DNA of 64,000 nt from Leishmania donovani (Eukaryota > Euglenozoa > Kinetoplastea > Trypanosomatida > Trypanosomatidae). Numbering within the stretch: position 1 is the stretch's first letter; every line of letters begins with the position of its first letter. The notes under the pieces were generated by a model, which saw nothing but the letters and a program-made list of their open reading frames with translations, was not told where the DNA came from and made no database searches. The DNA is taken from assembly GCF_000227135.1 (NCBI RefSeq), contig NC_018246.1, positions 166,501-230,500 on the forward strand, in the 5' to 3' direction. Shown here piece by piece: positions 19,148 through 29,610 of the stretch. Position numbers and translations under genes: made by a program.

Positions 19148-20606
19148 GTTGATGGCGGTGATGGTGATCGCATCGGGGATGAATCTCACGACCGATCTCC
19201 GCATGCTTCGCATGACTGTTTTTTTTTTTTTGTTTCTTCTTCTCCTAGCATTTCCGTCATGTGGTGGAAAGATTTCGCTGGGCATGCAGAGAGGTGGTTT
19301 GAGCAGGCGCATGCGTGTTTGTTGGTGTGCACGCCCAGTCCTCGACAGCGAGTGGCTGCCCCAACAAAAGCGGCGAATCGGCGTGGCAGGCGGCACCAGC
19401 GTATTCAAGGCGCAAAAAGGAAGAAAACAACCTGGGTGCTTATCGCACCACCTTTCCATGGTGTGGACGTCATCCCTCAGTGATGATGGAAACTGTCGGC
19501 CGTCACCGGTGATGCTGCCATTTTGAGCAACGGACGGTGAAGCTCAAACATGCTGTGCGAGAAAGGCACCGACGCGCACATCCAGCCAACACGTGCGGCG
19601 GGTACACAGGACCTACTTGTCTCTCTCTCTACTTTCTCTTATCTGTGCATCATCGTCATCATTGCCGCCACTACCACCACCACACTGACACTCACACCCA
19701 CGCGTAACACCGCAATCCTGTACCCTTCCCCCTCCCTCGCCCATTCACCGTAATGGCAGCAAAACAGCAGCCACGCGTCGAGCTCTCCTTCTCTCTTCTT
19801 CCACGTGCCCACCCCCTTCCCGTTCTAAGGAAACCATTTTGTATTGCCTCGTGTTGAGTGGTGCACAGCTTGGTTGCGTGCTTGGCCCTGCGCGTGGTCT
19901 GTGACCCCTCCCTTCCCCCCTGCCAGCAACCGTCAAGCCTCCGGCACACCCACCCACCCCTTCCTCCTTTGTTTTTCGTTTTGGGGGGTCAGTCCCTCAG
20001 CACATCATCATCAATTCGCCGAATTTTTTTTTCCTTGTTCTTGTTGGCTCACGTTTCCATCGCGATTCGCGCGTGAGGCCCCTCGAGCACCCTCACAGAC
20101 GAGCCCGCACACGTTGCGATGCACGGGAATACAGACACGCACCATTGAACCACTTTTTCTTCATTTTCGTTTTTCTCTGGGCGTGTGTATTCCTTGAGGT
20201 GGACGCTGTGTCTCTGTGCCCCTCACAGCCCTTCTTATCCCCCCTCCTTCGACCCCCGGATTCTTCAGTTGCCCCCCCCCCCCCCCCCCCCCACCCCCAC
20301 CCCCTCAATACCAAAAACAACANNNNNNNNNNNNNNNNNNNNNNNNNNNNNNNNNNNNNNNNNNNNNNNNNNNNNNNNNNNNNNNNNNNNNNNNNNNNNN
20401 NNNNNNNNNNNNNNNNNNNNNCCCCCCCCTTCCACCCCCGGGTTTTTCAGTTGCCCCCCCCCCCCCACACTCACACACACGCTCACGCAGTGTGTGAGTG
20501 GCTACATCGTGTCGGTGCTGCTCAGCTTCAACGCAAGGCCGCGTTGCTGTAGCACGTCCTCGTCTCCCTCTCTTCTTTTCTGTGTATACGTATACCCTTT
20601 TCCACA
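19148..20606. other. Intergenic with a 99-N gap
   Basis: No supported gene. It holds a T-run near 19220, CT-rich DNA, two long C-homopolymers and the gap at 20323-20421. The bases on the two sides of the gap look like noisy copies of each other. Confidence 0.55.
20323..20421. other. Assembly gap (99 N)
   Basis: Ninety-nine undetermined bases; the same length is seen at four other gaps, so it is probably a default spacer. Sequence at 20241-20292 resembles 20422-20466. Confidence 0.95.
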
Positions 20607-21377
20607 ATGCTGCGTTTCTGCCCTCTCGCACACGCCGGCGCCACTACCGCGACAACCACCGCGGCAGTGGCCGCCACGGCTGCGCTGCAGCTCCAAACGC
20701 GTCGCGCCTACGCCACTGGCGCACGCTCGACCGCGCGCGAGCGGCGGTACTATACGCAGCCGTTACGCACACCCCAGTACGGTACCAGCACCATTGTGGG
20801 CCGTCAGAAGAGCGATGCTGACGCTGCTGCAACGTGGTCAGGAGAGGCCTCGTCACCCGTGGCGGAGGAGATCGTTACTGATCTCCACCGCAGGCTTGAG
20901 GTGGGGCACCCCAGAAGCACGACGCGCTGCCGAACCGCGCATCAGTCGCCCAAGGTGCAACTCATCGACTTCATCACCTCCCGCTGCCGGCCCGTTCGTT
21001 ACAACGATGCTGGCGTACCCGTGGAGGGGTCGCTGCTGCTGCTGCCGTGGCGGGAGCAGCTACGGTTGTGCACTGCCATCCTCGCGGCGTTCTACATAAC
21101 CAAGGCCTTCTTCGAAATGGTGCGCTTCGAACTGCTTTACTACGGTGTGTGGAAGGTGGGCTACCGCAACGACGGTTCCTTGATGAAGCGGCTGCTCTAC
21201 TACGGCTCGACGGCGATGCTCGCGGCTGGGTTGCTGTTCAGCTTCAATCTGAGCTTCTTTCTCTCCGCGTGCGTGGTTGGGCGCCGTGAAATCGCTCTGC
21301 ACACGCTGTGCAATGTTTTCGCCTACGTGATGCCACGCCGTTTGCTGCAGCCGCTGGTGCGCCGGACGGTGTGCTGA
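20607..21377 (+). CDS. DUF6787-like mitochondrial membrane protein, paralogue 1
   Basis: 256 residues from the first ATG. The N-terminus is Arg/Ala/Thr-rich without acidic residues (MLRFCPLAHA, then TRRAYATGARSTARERR), as expected for a mitochondrial presequence. After a linker comes VPVEGSLLLLPWREQL (about residues 137-152), a membrane segment (about 152-172), an intervening loop with GVWKVGYRNDG, a second membrane segment (about 196-225) and GRREI, then a basic C-terminal helix. The motif VPxxGSLxxLPxxEQL, the two membrane segments and the GRR after the second recur in the next gene, about 4.2 kb downstream. The overall plan resembles DUF6787, a family of unknown function. I infer an inner mitochondrial membrane location; the function is unknown. 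Confidence 0.75.
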   Translation: MLRFCPLAHAGATTATTTAAVAATAALQLQTRRAYATGARSTARERRYYTQPLRTPQYGTSTIVGRQKSDADAAATWSGEASSPVAEEIVTDLHRRLEVGHPRSTTRCRTAHQSPKVQLIDFITSRCRPVRYNDAGVPVEGSLLLLPWREQLRLCTAILAAFYITKAFFEMVRFELLYYGVWKVGYRNDGSLMKRLLYYGSTAMLAAGLLFSFNLSFFLSACVVGRREIALHTLCNVFAYVMPRRLLQPLVRRTVC

Positions 21378-22168
21378 TGGTGTAGCCGAAGGAGGACTGA
21401 GCCAGCCCCATCCCCTCTCGTGCCCTATCAACGCACACGCCATCGCCCATGCAGGAGAGGCGGAAATCGCCTTGCCGTGGTCCGTATGGGCGAGTGTGAT
21501 GAGGCGAAGGCAAAGCATGCGCAGAGACACAGAGACCCGCCCGAGCACACGCACTCGACTCCTGCAACCCCCCTCCCCCCTTCAGCGTCACAAGGATCCA
21601 GAGCGACCTACGAACGCGCACTGTCAACTTTTTTTTTGATATTTGGCGTCGCTGCCGACACTACCCCACCACCCCTACCACATACACATGATGCACCAGT
21701 GAGCACCATCATGCTCGACAACAGTGGAGTGGCACGCTCCTTCCCTTCCACCGCCCAAGATAAAAAAAAAACCTCCAACTCGCTTTTGTCGGCGGGGAGG
21801 AGACGCGCCAGCGGGGAATGGCAAGCGGCGTTACTGATGTCCTTCTTTTCGTTGCTTCGCACGTTGCGCCTGTCGTTTTCTGAGGAACAACAAAAGCCTG
21901 ACAAGAGGAAGTCCAAGAGCCAGCACTGCTTTCCTTGCCCTCCCCCTTCTCTCTCTCTCTCGCCCCCAGTGTGTCTCTCTGCCACTTGCGCATGAGAATG
22001 TAAAGACTGAAGGCGAGTGGAAGAGAAGGACGCATGACTGTCACCTCGCATGCTGAGTGTTCCTGTTTTCCTGTAGCTTCCCCCTCCCCCTCCCCCCCCA
22101 CACCGCCGCCGTCGTCGTCGGCTTTTCCTTTATGTCTCTCATTATGATGCCCACCGTCGCGTTCCATG

Positions 22169-22170
<2 letters not shown>

Positions 22171-22201
<31 letters not shown>
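22171..22201. repeat. (GT)n microsatellite
   Basis: About 15 uninterrupted GT units. Confidence 0.95.
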
Positions 22202-22202
<1 letters not shown>

Positions 22203-22752
22203 CGCTTGATTGTGCGGTTCTCTGTTTTTTTCTTGGCCGTTTTCTAGGTTCAATCCTCAGTTCCTGCCCCGTCCCCCTCCCACTCCATCTCGTTGGTGGT
22301 CTCCTTCATATAAACTGAACGACGCACACACACGCGCACGCGCACAGGCGCATGCGCTGAACAGTTCACCACTCCCCCCTCCCTCTACCTCCTACATCCT
22401 CCCCCCTTTTTTTTACGGTGAACTCTGTTCATCACATCTTCACATCTTCTCGCGTTGTTTTTTTCACTCCTTTCCCTTGGGTCAGCGGGTCTGATTCGGC
22501 CTTTGTCGGCGTGCTGCTGCGCTCTCCCTCCCTCCCCGCTTGTTCTTCGTCGCGCGACGTACCGCCATTCTCGCACCGCACGGCATCGCATGCTGCACGT
22601 GAACACGAGCAGTAGGGTTATTGCAGATGGGCTGCCCCGGTGTTCTTGTATGATGTCTCTCGTACTCCTCGCTCGCTTCCCTCCTTGCGAGGTAGGCTTA
22701 GCATATTGTACTCCTTTTCACTCGGTACGAAACACGCTCGCTGTCTTTCTTT

Positions 22753-23290
22753 CCCGGATGGCGGGGGAGGGGACACCTCAGCCGCGTAGCAGGGTCTACC
22801 ACCTACTGTTTTGGAAAGCCGATAAGCCCCTCTCCCCCCTTATCCCTCCCAGCGCCGAGCCACACCTGGCGGTGGCGGGACCAAGCACCGAAGGCTTTGT
22901 GGATTCAGTGCGGTGCGTCGCTACTGCCGTCGGCGGCGAGGTCGCGGACGGCGTTGCGTCGGAGCGGACTGCGACCGTGCACGCGCTTGTGCCATGGACA
23001 TGCTAGTCAGCGTGTGAAGGTGGCTCGGACGTATGGCGCCCGCGGCCCTGACTGGGTAGTTGTGGGGAGCCTGCGCCACCCGGAGGGATGCACGAGGCGG
23101 TGACCCGCCTAATGGGGGGGGGCTGTGGGGCGGCCTGCGGAGCCGGTGGGGGTGGGGGGCCGGGTGTGTGTCTGTGAGGTTGGAGGCAGGGCTGTGCTGA
23201 GATGGCCGAGTCGGTGCATTGCCATGGCACGTGTTTCCATGGCTGCTTTCGCATCACGCGGAATGGGGGGGGGGCCTGTGACAGACCGGT
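22753..23290 (+). mobile_element. SIDER-like retroposon, long-tail type (copy 1)
   Basis: About 538 bp, nearly identical to the 48.8 kb copy. The 5' end (CCCGGATGGC, then CACCTCAGCCGCG and AGGGTCTACCACC, then GGAAAGCCGATAAGC) resembles, from memory, the 77-79 nt signature carried by L1Tc, ingi and SIDER elements. A long shared body follows. The 3' end is the long-tail type, ending GACAGACCGG. No coding capacity and no clear poly(A) tail or target-site duplication are seen. Known of the family: SIDER2 elements sit in 3' UTRs and can destabilise mRNA. Its position 1.4 kb after the DUF6787-like paralogue 1 fits a 3' UTR. Confidence 0.75.
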
Positions 23291-25622
23291 GAGAGGGGAG
23301 GTGTCGAGACGTGGTGAGTTCGTGTTGTAGAGCACAAAATGGACCAGCGGGAAACAGAAAAAAGCTCGTGCTCGCTCACCTCTTTTCGCATAGGACTTTA
23401 AATGCCTCTTCTTCCCCTACGGCGCCCCGCCTCCACCCCTCCCTCTTTTCTTGTTTTTCTTGGTTCTTCGTTCCTCTCTCCCTGTGCCTGTATGACGATT
23501 TGGGGCGTGTGCTCTCGACACATACAGGCTGAGGTCAGCGTGAGTGTATTTGTATGTGTGTGTACATATGGCGGGCTGGTGTCAGCTCGCCGCTGCCTGT
23601 GTCGCTCTTCCTCTCGGTCTTTTCCTTTCTTGTGTTTTGTTTCTCTCTTATTCCTTTGTCATGTTGTTGTGCTGTTTCCTGCCTCGCCCCACACCTCACC
23701 GCCCATCCCGCGCAATTCAAGGGCCCGCGAGTACCACACGAAGCGAAGACCCAGCATCCACGACCGCCGCGAGCACCGGACAGGACCGAGGCGCAGACAA
23801 ATTCCCTCGAACCGCTAGTTAAGAGGCAAGGAAGGACGTGCATGAACGGTTCTGAGGCGAGCGGAAGGACGACGTAAGACAGCGCGCTGCGGCTGCTACC
23901 CAGAAAGAGGCAAGGAGCACACATGCACGCACACGCAGTGCAACCATTTTCTTATGCACACGACAGCGCAGAAAAGCAAAGAGCCCCGCAAAACTGCATC
24001 GCTGCGTCACTGATGGTGACATGTAGACTGTCTTGGCGTCCACACCATTGTGTTGTGGATTCGCTTCTCTTTTTTGATGATTGTTGTTGCCAATGTGGAC
24101 TATTCCCCCCCCCCCGCCTCCTCAACAGGCTTTTGTACAGCCGACTTGATCTTTTCCCGGCTCCCTTTTGCCCCACTCATCTTCCTCCTCTTCCACTTTC
24201 ATCACTTCTTCTTCCATCACCGCCCCACTCCCCCTCCCTCACCCAATCGTGGGGCACTGAATGTCTCTCTCGCTCTCTGTGTGCTCTTTTTTGTTGTTCG
24301 GAGTCGCTCGCTGGACTTCTTGTACTGTGTTTCCATGTCCGCGCCGCCACCGCCCCCTTCTTTAACCCTACGAACCTTTCCTGTCTTTACCATGCTGACG
24401 CTGTGGGTCTTGCGTGTGTCTCCCCTGTGAGCGAGTGGTTGCTTCATTACCTTTATTATGGGCATGTGTAGTTGTTGCGCGTCCTCTCTCTTCAGGTCCA
24501 TTCCTGCGCGTTCTTTTCTCCTTTGCTCGAGGTTTGCTGTTTTCGGGTGGTGTGTGTATGCGTGTGTGTGCCTTCCTCTTGGTTCTGTGTCTGCTACTGC
24601 TACGTCGCTTCTTCTGTGTAGGCCCTTATCTTTCTTTTTTGTGTTCGCCCTAGCTGCCGAAATGCCCGCGCCGCCACCTCGAACTCCCTCACGTGCTCTT
24701 TCCGTGGTTGCGTTTTGTTCCACTGTCTCTCCCTCTGTCGTTGCGCCCCCTCCTCCTCCTCCTCGTGGGCGATGACGCTGATGGACGGGGTGGGGGCGGG
24801 GGCTCTGTCCCCACATCTCGTAAACATCTGCGCTGTGTTTGGATGCGTTGGCCCTTCCACTTTTTTCTTTTTCATGCTTACAGATTGAACCTCTTGTGCG
24901 CGACCGTAGTGCACAAACGACACTTCCACGCGCCCCTGGTCGTCTTTCCATCAATCATGTGGAATTCTGGTCTTCCACCGGTGCCCCTCCGTCTCCATCA
25001 CGGCAGAGGATCACATCAACGCCTGTATGCTGGGACTCTGCGTATGCGTGTGCGTGTGTGGCTCAGAGTGGATGTGTCACCGCGATTTGGCGCAATAGCA
25101 GAAGACCTCCGGAAAACAAGGCCGAAAAACGAAGCCTAAAGGCGCCATCTTGGGCACACTTCCTCAGCACACCCTGCACACACACGCACAAAATTTTCAG
25201 TGGCCCGACCCTTAGCGCTAGCAGTACGCCATGAGGACAACGGCTGACGACATATGCGATACCCAGCACCTTTCAATCGCCAGAAATGTGTCCGTAAATC
25301 GTTGAAGTGTAGGAAGACAAAAACAAAGAAAAACGAAAACGCCCGTCCCATCCGCGGACACCGCCTCCTATTCCTCTGCCATGAAAGCGCACAACGCGCA
25401 CGGACGCGCCGTATGCGTCTTTCACACGGCGAAGCCTCCTCTTGTCTCCCTCTCTCTCGCTCTACTCACATCCTTCACGTCTCTGCCCTCGGATGGTATC
25501 GATGTACACACCAACGCTGCCCGCGTACGCACATGTGTCCGTCTTTCTGCATGCGATCGCCACCGCACTTGAGCACGTGCATACGCGTCAGCGAAAGCTT
25601 TCTCGCACACTCACAGCTCCAT

Positions 25623-26261
25623 ATGCTCGCTCGTCTCAACCTGAACCGCATCATGACGCCGTCGGCGGGTGCTTCGCTCTGCAGGGCACGATCATCGCTG
25701 ACGGTGTCTGCGCATCAGTCGCTGCGCGCAGCGCAGCGGCGATGCGCCACCAAGGCCAAGGCATCAACCAAGGCAGAGCAGCAAGCAACTTCTGCCTCCG
25801 GTGGAGCTGCAGAGGCGAAGGTCACGTCTCAGCATCCAATCTCACACGGCCCGCAACGCAAGGACTGGCGCACGCACAAGGAGATCGTCTACGTCAAGGG
25901 TGTTCCAGCCAAGGGGAGCCTCTTCAAGCTGCCATTGGCGGAGCAGCTTATCATTTGCCTTGTCTTTTCCATTGCCGGGTCAGCCGCGGTGTACCTTGTG
26001 CGGCCGCAGATACGGTACCTCTGCCATCACGGCTTCCTAGGGCTCACCGACGAGGCGGGGTGGATGAACGGGCCGTGGCTCTACCGCCTCATGTACTGCC
26101 TCATCATGTTCCCCAGCTACTCGCTCATTCTCTTCGTTGTCGGTGGGTTGTTCGGGCGTCGCATCTGGTTCTCCTTTATGATCCACAAGATGTGGTCCCG
26201 CTTCCTCACACGCAACGCGTCGCGGCGGCTGGAGCACTTGCTGGACCTGCAGCACTATTAA
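25623..26261 (+). CDS. DUF6787-like mitochondrial membrane protein, paralogue 2
   Basis: 212 residues. The ATG at 25623 was chosen because a basic, Ser/Ala-rich presequence begins there (MLARLNLNRIMTPSAG and SLRAAQRRCATKAK); in-frame ATGs further upstream lead only through low-complexity sequence. After a charged linker come VPAKGSLFKLPLAEQL (about residues 94-109), a membrane segment with SIAGSAAVYLVRP (about 109-130), a GFLGL loop, GPWLYR, a second membrane segment (about 155-178), GRRIW and a basic C-terminal helix. GSSA/Y-x-VRP, GPWxYR and the GxLFGRR end are features I associate with DUF6787 proteins of plants and bacteria. This is the better-conserved member of the pair. Function unknown; mitochondrial location inferred. 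Confidence 0.8.
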   Translation: MLARLNLNRIMTPSAGASLCRARSSLTVSAHQSLRAAQRRCATKAKASTKAEQQATSASGGAAEAKVTSQHPISHGPQRKDWRTHKEIVYVKGVPAKGSLFKLPLAEQLIICLVFSIAGSAAVYLVRPQIRYLCHHGFLGLTDEAGWMNGPWLYRLMYCLIMFPSYSLILFVVGGLFGRRIWFSFMIHKMWSRFLTRNASRRLEHLLDLQHY

Positions 26262-27412
26262 GGGGACGGCGGCGTGAGTGGCCCTGTGCCCGTAGCGCGA
26301 CCGAGGGCCCCTTGGCATGCAGAGATGGAGAGGAGGCAGCACGGGTCGATGCCAGACGCCACAGCTTTCCTCTTGTCTTTGACGAGTAGTGCGTGTGTGT
26401 ATCGCCTTGCCCACTCACTCGCGTTTGCTGTCCCGCCCTTTTTTTGCTTGGCCCTGGCGGTTGTCCTCCCGCCCCTCTGGGCAGCGGGAATCTGGGTAGA
26501 ATGATGCGATGGCGGTTGTTGGACACGGCTCAACATGTGTGTCTGTGTGCCTGTGTATAAGAGCTTCTATGAAGTTATTGGGAAGAAGAACGACTTTGTG
26601 AAGAGGAGACCGTGGCGTTCGCTGAATGCATCGGGCGATGTGTCGGGCGAGCGGATCGCTGCCCCAAAAAGGAGGCGGAGGACAATAGACGAGGCTGCTG
26701 AGTCAAGAAAGGGGCCCGTGTGCCTGGGAACGTGTGTGAACAGCGGGTTCCTTCGCCGATTGACGCGTCCTCTGCACCGAATGAATGGCAGCTGAACAAG
26801 TGCGGTTCTACTCCTCTCCCACCCTCCCGCACTTTGGACCGTGGGCGTCGTGTCTCCTGTTGACCTACAAGGCATAGAGGCATCTGCCGCTCATGTCGCT
26901 TGCCCTTCCACCTCGTCCGGCTTGCTTTCTATTCGTCCCTTCTCTCTCACGGATCTTCGTCCTCATTTTCGACCTTTTTTTTGTTTCGGTGGCGCACGTA
27001 CTGCGGCACGCCACACCTTCAGCGAGTGCTAGCCCAGCCTGCATGCATCCTCTTCCCTCTTCTTCACCACCCCATCAACCACCTCCTGCATCTCCCTCTC
27101 CTCTTTCCTCAGTAGTGGATCACTCTTCGCCAGGGTGTGCACTCACCGCTTGGCCACGGCCCACGGAGACCTCGGAGGAAGAACTGCGCGGCTGTGTGTG
27201 TGTGTTATTCTGCCGTTCACCGGATATCGTTCTGCTCACGCAGGCGCACACACACAAACACGTGTCGTTGCTTCTGCGCCACCTCTCTGTGCACAGGCGG
27301 AGATACAGGTCGGCTCTTCTTGCGCGGGACAAACTCACACACAGATATCTGTTCTCCCTCTCCCTCTCCCTCTGCCTCTGCCGCCCCCTCTGTTTTGATT
27401 TAGCTCAAGGAC
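26262..27412. other. Intergenic: DUF6787-like paralogue 2 3' UTR
   Basis: No supported gene. CT-rich tracts lie at about 26880-27110, and a (CCCTCT)n run at about 27353-27393 forms the next gene's pyrimidine tract. Confidence 0.55.
27353..27403 (+). promoter_or_regulatory. Candidate trans-splice acceptor, very short 5' UTR
   Basis: The (CCCTCT)n tract is followed by TTTAG with AG at 27402-27403, 9 nt before the ATG at 27413; a second AG lies at 27408-27409. If either is used, nearly the whole 5' UTR would be the spliced leader. Confidence 0.45.
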
Positions 27413-28312
27413 ATGGAGGACACGATCAACGTCTTTGGTCGCGGCACACCCGCCGGTGAGGCAATTTACCGCTGCTACGTTGCCCCTTCCAAACCCAGCA
27501 CGCTCGACCCTCAACTCGCAGCCCTGCTGGCGCGTCGACGCCAAGAGCGGGAAGCCGCCGAGGCTGTGCAGGCGCACCCGAAGCCCATTCCAAAGTCGAA
27601 GGCACCGGTGCGCCGGCCCCGCGTTGGCTTGGGAAGGCGGCCAACCGAGGAGGAGTACGCGCGCTGGCGGTTGCAGCACATCCCGCACCGTCGCTCCAAG
27701 GCCGCTATAGAGGCAGAGGAGGAGGCGCACAGGTGGGTGCCGCAGCCCGTCAGCGACCGCTTCGCCCGCCCGGCTATCACAGACGCCGAGAAGGATCGGC
27801 TGGCGGATGTCATGGCCTACGGCGCTGAACTCCCCAAGCCAAAGGAGTTCACCGGGGCGCAGCGGGTCCGCCTTCACCGTCTCGAACCGCGCGCGGAGCT
27901 GGAGGACCGGTTCGCGAAGCTGCGTCAGACGGCGCAGGAGGTGCAGAGCGAGCTCGCGCAGCTCCGACAGAGTGCCCCCGGCATTGTTGCCTCGTTGCCC
28001 TCCGGCGGCCGTGTGGCTGAGAGTGTGTTGGACCCCCAAACACGACTCTCACAGCGCCGCTCTTGCGAAGGTGGCAGCGACTCCGCCACCACCTCTCCGT
28101 GTCCGCTGGTGTCAGCCGCGTCGCCTGGTGCAGCCGCCGCCCGGGATGTGCTCAGCATCGGTGGCACTCGTGTCAGCCATCAGGGTGACAGCAAGATGAG
28201 CACGATCGAACGCTGCCGGCAGGAACGGGAGCTGCAGAGCCACCTGGGTACGGTTATTGCAGAGATGGAGGCGGTAGACCGGGAGCTGAACCGACTCCCC
28301 ATTTATTCGTAG
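27413..28312 (+). CDS. Coiled-coil hypothetical protein, 299 residues
   Basis: I do not recognise this protein. The start is the first ATG after the pyrimidine tract. The N-terminus reads MEDTINVFGRGTPAGEAIYR and is followed by a basic helix (LAALLARRRQEREAAEAV, about residues 39-56). A Pro/Lys/Arg stretch, then RRPTEEEYARWRLQHIPHRR (about 75-94) and a long charged region lead to a coiled coil near 160-190 (RAELEDRFAKLRQTAQEVQS). A Ser/Pro/Ala-rich linker separates this from a last helix (about 262-299) ending AVDRELNRLPIYS. It has no signal peptide or membrane segment. I considered an enkurin domain because of the NRLP ending, but the expected order of enkurin motifs is not present. A cytoskeletal role is possible but unsupported. 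Confidence 0.85.
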   Translation: MEDTINVFGRGTPAGEAIYRCYVAPSKPSTLDPQLAALLARRRQEREAAEAVQAHPKPIPKSKAPVRRPRVGLGRRPTEEEYARWRLQHIPHRRSKAAIEAEEEAHRWVPQPVSDRFARPAITDAEKDRLADVMAYGAELPKPKEFTGAQRVRLHRLEPRAELEDRFAKLRQTAQEVQSELAQLRQSAPGIVASLPSGGRVAESVLDPQTRLSQRRSCEGGSDSATTSPCPLVSAASPGAAAARDVLSIGGTRVSHQGDSKMSTIERCRQERELQSHLGTVIAEMEAVDRELNRLPIYS

Positions 28313-28939
28313 AGATATCTGTACCGGCTTAGCTCTTTCTGCTACGACCTGTGGCGTGCTGTTGCTGCGCTTTCTCTGGATGTACAGCTCACCTGCCCCC
28401 CCCCCCTCCCTCTGGTGAGCGGAGCGCCACACATGCACACACACGCAACGCTTCCCGTCGTCACAGAGGGGCGTTGCCTGCCTTTGTGTAGGTGCGTGCG
28501 TCTGTGCTCATTGCTCTGTGTGTATTTTCCAAACCCCCAAAGTGACCAGTGAAAGCGTGAAGACGGTTTCATCGCCTCTCCAGGTGATTCATCTGTGCCT
28601 AGTCGTGCCTGCGAGCGATGATGTGAGATCCCGTCGTGTTCGAGCTCGTCTACTCGAAGATGACGGCGCTGCCACTCGAGCCCGCGGCCTTGGGTGGGAG
28701 GGCGGGAGAAAAGAGGGAAAGGGCAAGCACCTGCGTCGGTGCGACGCGGAAATCACGTGTGCCGTGGTAATGCCCTACCCCCCCTCCCTCCCAACGCACG
28801 CACACGCACAGAGAGTGACGCGCATGTGCTACGGCGTGGCGCCGGGTTCTTGATCCATTCTTTCTGCTCCCTTACGCGCCTTTTCTCCTCTTGGTTGTGT
28901 GGCAACTCGCTTGTACGCATGACGCACACACATCCATCC

Positions 28940-28960
28940 ATATATATATATATATATACA
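28940..28960. repeat. (TA)n microsatellite
   Basis: About ten TA units. Confidence 0.9.
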
Positions 28961-29196
28961 GATACCCGTGCTGTTATGCTTCCCTCGGCCTTCATCGCTG
29001 GCGACTGCTCTTTCTCTCTCTTGCTAACGAACGCCACGGGCATCAGTGTGCATGGACACAGGGTAACCCCCCTCCACACACACACACACACACAGGTAGC
29101 GAGGCGCTCCGGGCTGTGCGTCTTTGCACGCCCTTCTCCTTTCCTCATCTAGAGTAGACGGAGGTGCTCCGTTGTGCCTTTCTGATCTCGTTCCCA

Positions 29197-29221
29197 CATA
29201 TATATGCATATATATATATAC
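29197..29221. repeat. (TA)n microsatellite
   Basis: TA units interrupted once by GC. Confidence 0.9.
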
Positions 29222-29558
29222 TTCGGCGTGCGCGAGTGGGACGGAAGCGTGCCGGTACACGAAACTCCCTCATCTGCATACCACTGGTCGCTGCGGTTGC
29301 ACACCTTCCTATCGCCCCACAGCGTGCGTGACGGTGTGTCAGGCCTGGGCGCTGCTGCACATGCTGCTGTTGTCTGCGAGCCGCTTTTCTTATGGTGTGG
29401 TGCTGGTGTCCTCCACAGGCTAGATTTTGGTGGACTGGTATCCCTGCCTGCCTGTGTGTGCGTATCTGCGTTTGGCTGCACTTTCGCGCCATTCCACACG
29501 TCTCCGTTCCTCCTCCACCTCCTCGCTCTAGTCCGCGGTCTCTGCCACACCTATACAC

Positions 29559-29574
29559 ATATATATATATATAT
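29559..29574. repeat. (TA)n microsatellite
   Basis: About eight TA units, ending 37 nt before the start codon at 29611. Confidence 0.9.
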
Positions 29575-29610
29575 TTGCCGTTTGTGGCGCTGCTCTCCAT
29601 CGTGTTCTTT

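Larger units (their letters stand above)
21378..25622. other. 4.2 kb intergenic region with a SIDER-like element
   Basis: No supported gene. It contains a (GT)n run (22171-22201), a SIDER-like element (22753-23290), many CT-rich tracts (for example 24170-24230) and GT-rich DNA. Several open frames exist on both strands, but all are short or low-complexity. Confidence 0.55.
28313..29610. other. Intergenic with three (TA)n tracts
   Basis: No supported gene. Three (TA)n tracts (28940-28960, 29197-29221, 29559-29574), a (CA)n run near 29076-29095 and CT-rich DNA near 29500-29530 occupy the region. The downstream frame is open from 29392, but its first ATG followed by protein-like sequence is at 29611. 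Confidence 0.6.

Noticed and set aside
22240..22265. B-box-like GGTTCAATCCTC
   Set aside because: No upstream A-box or acceptor stem; surroundings are CT-rich UTR-like DNA.
27413..28312. Enkurin domain in the 299-residue protein
   Set aside because: Only the short NRLP ending matches; the order and spacing of other enkurin motifs are missing.
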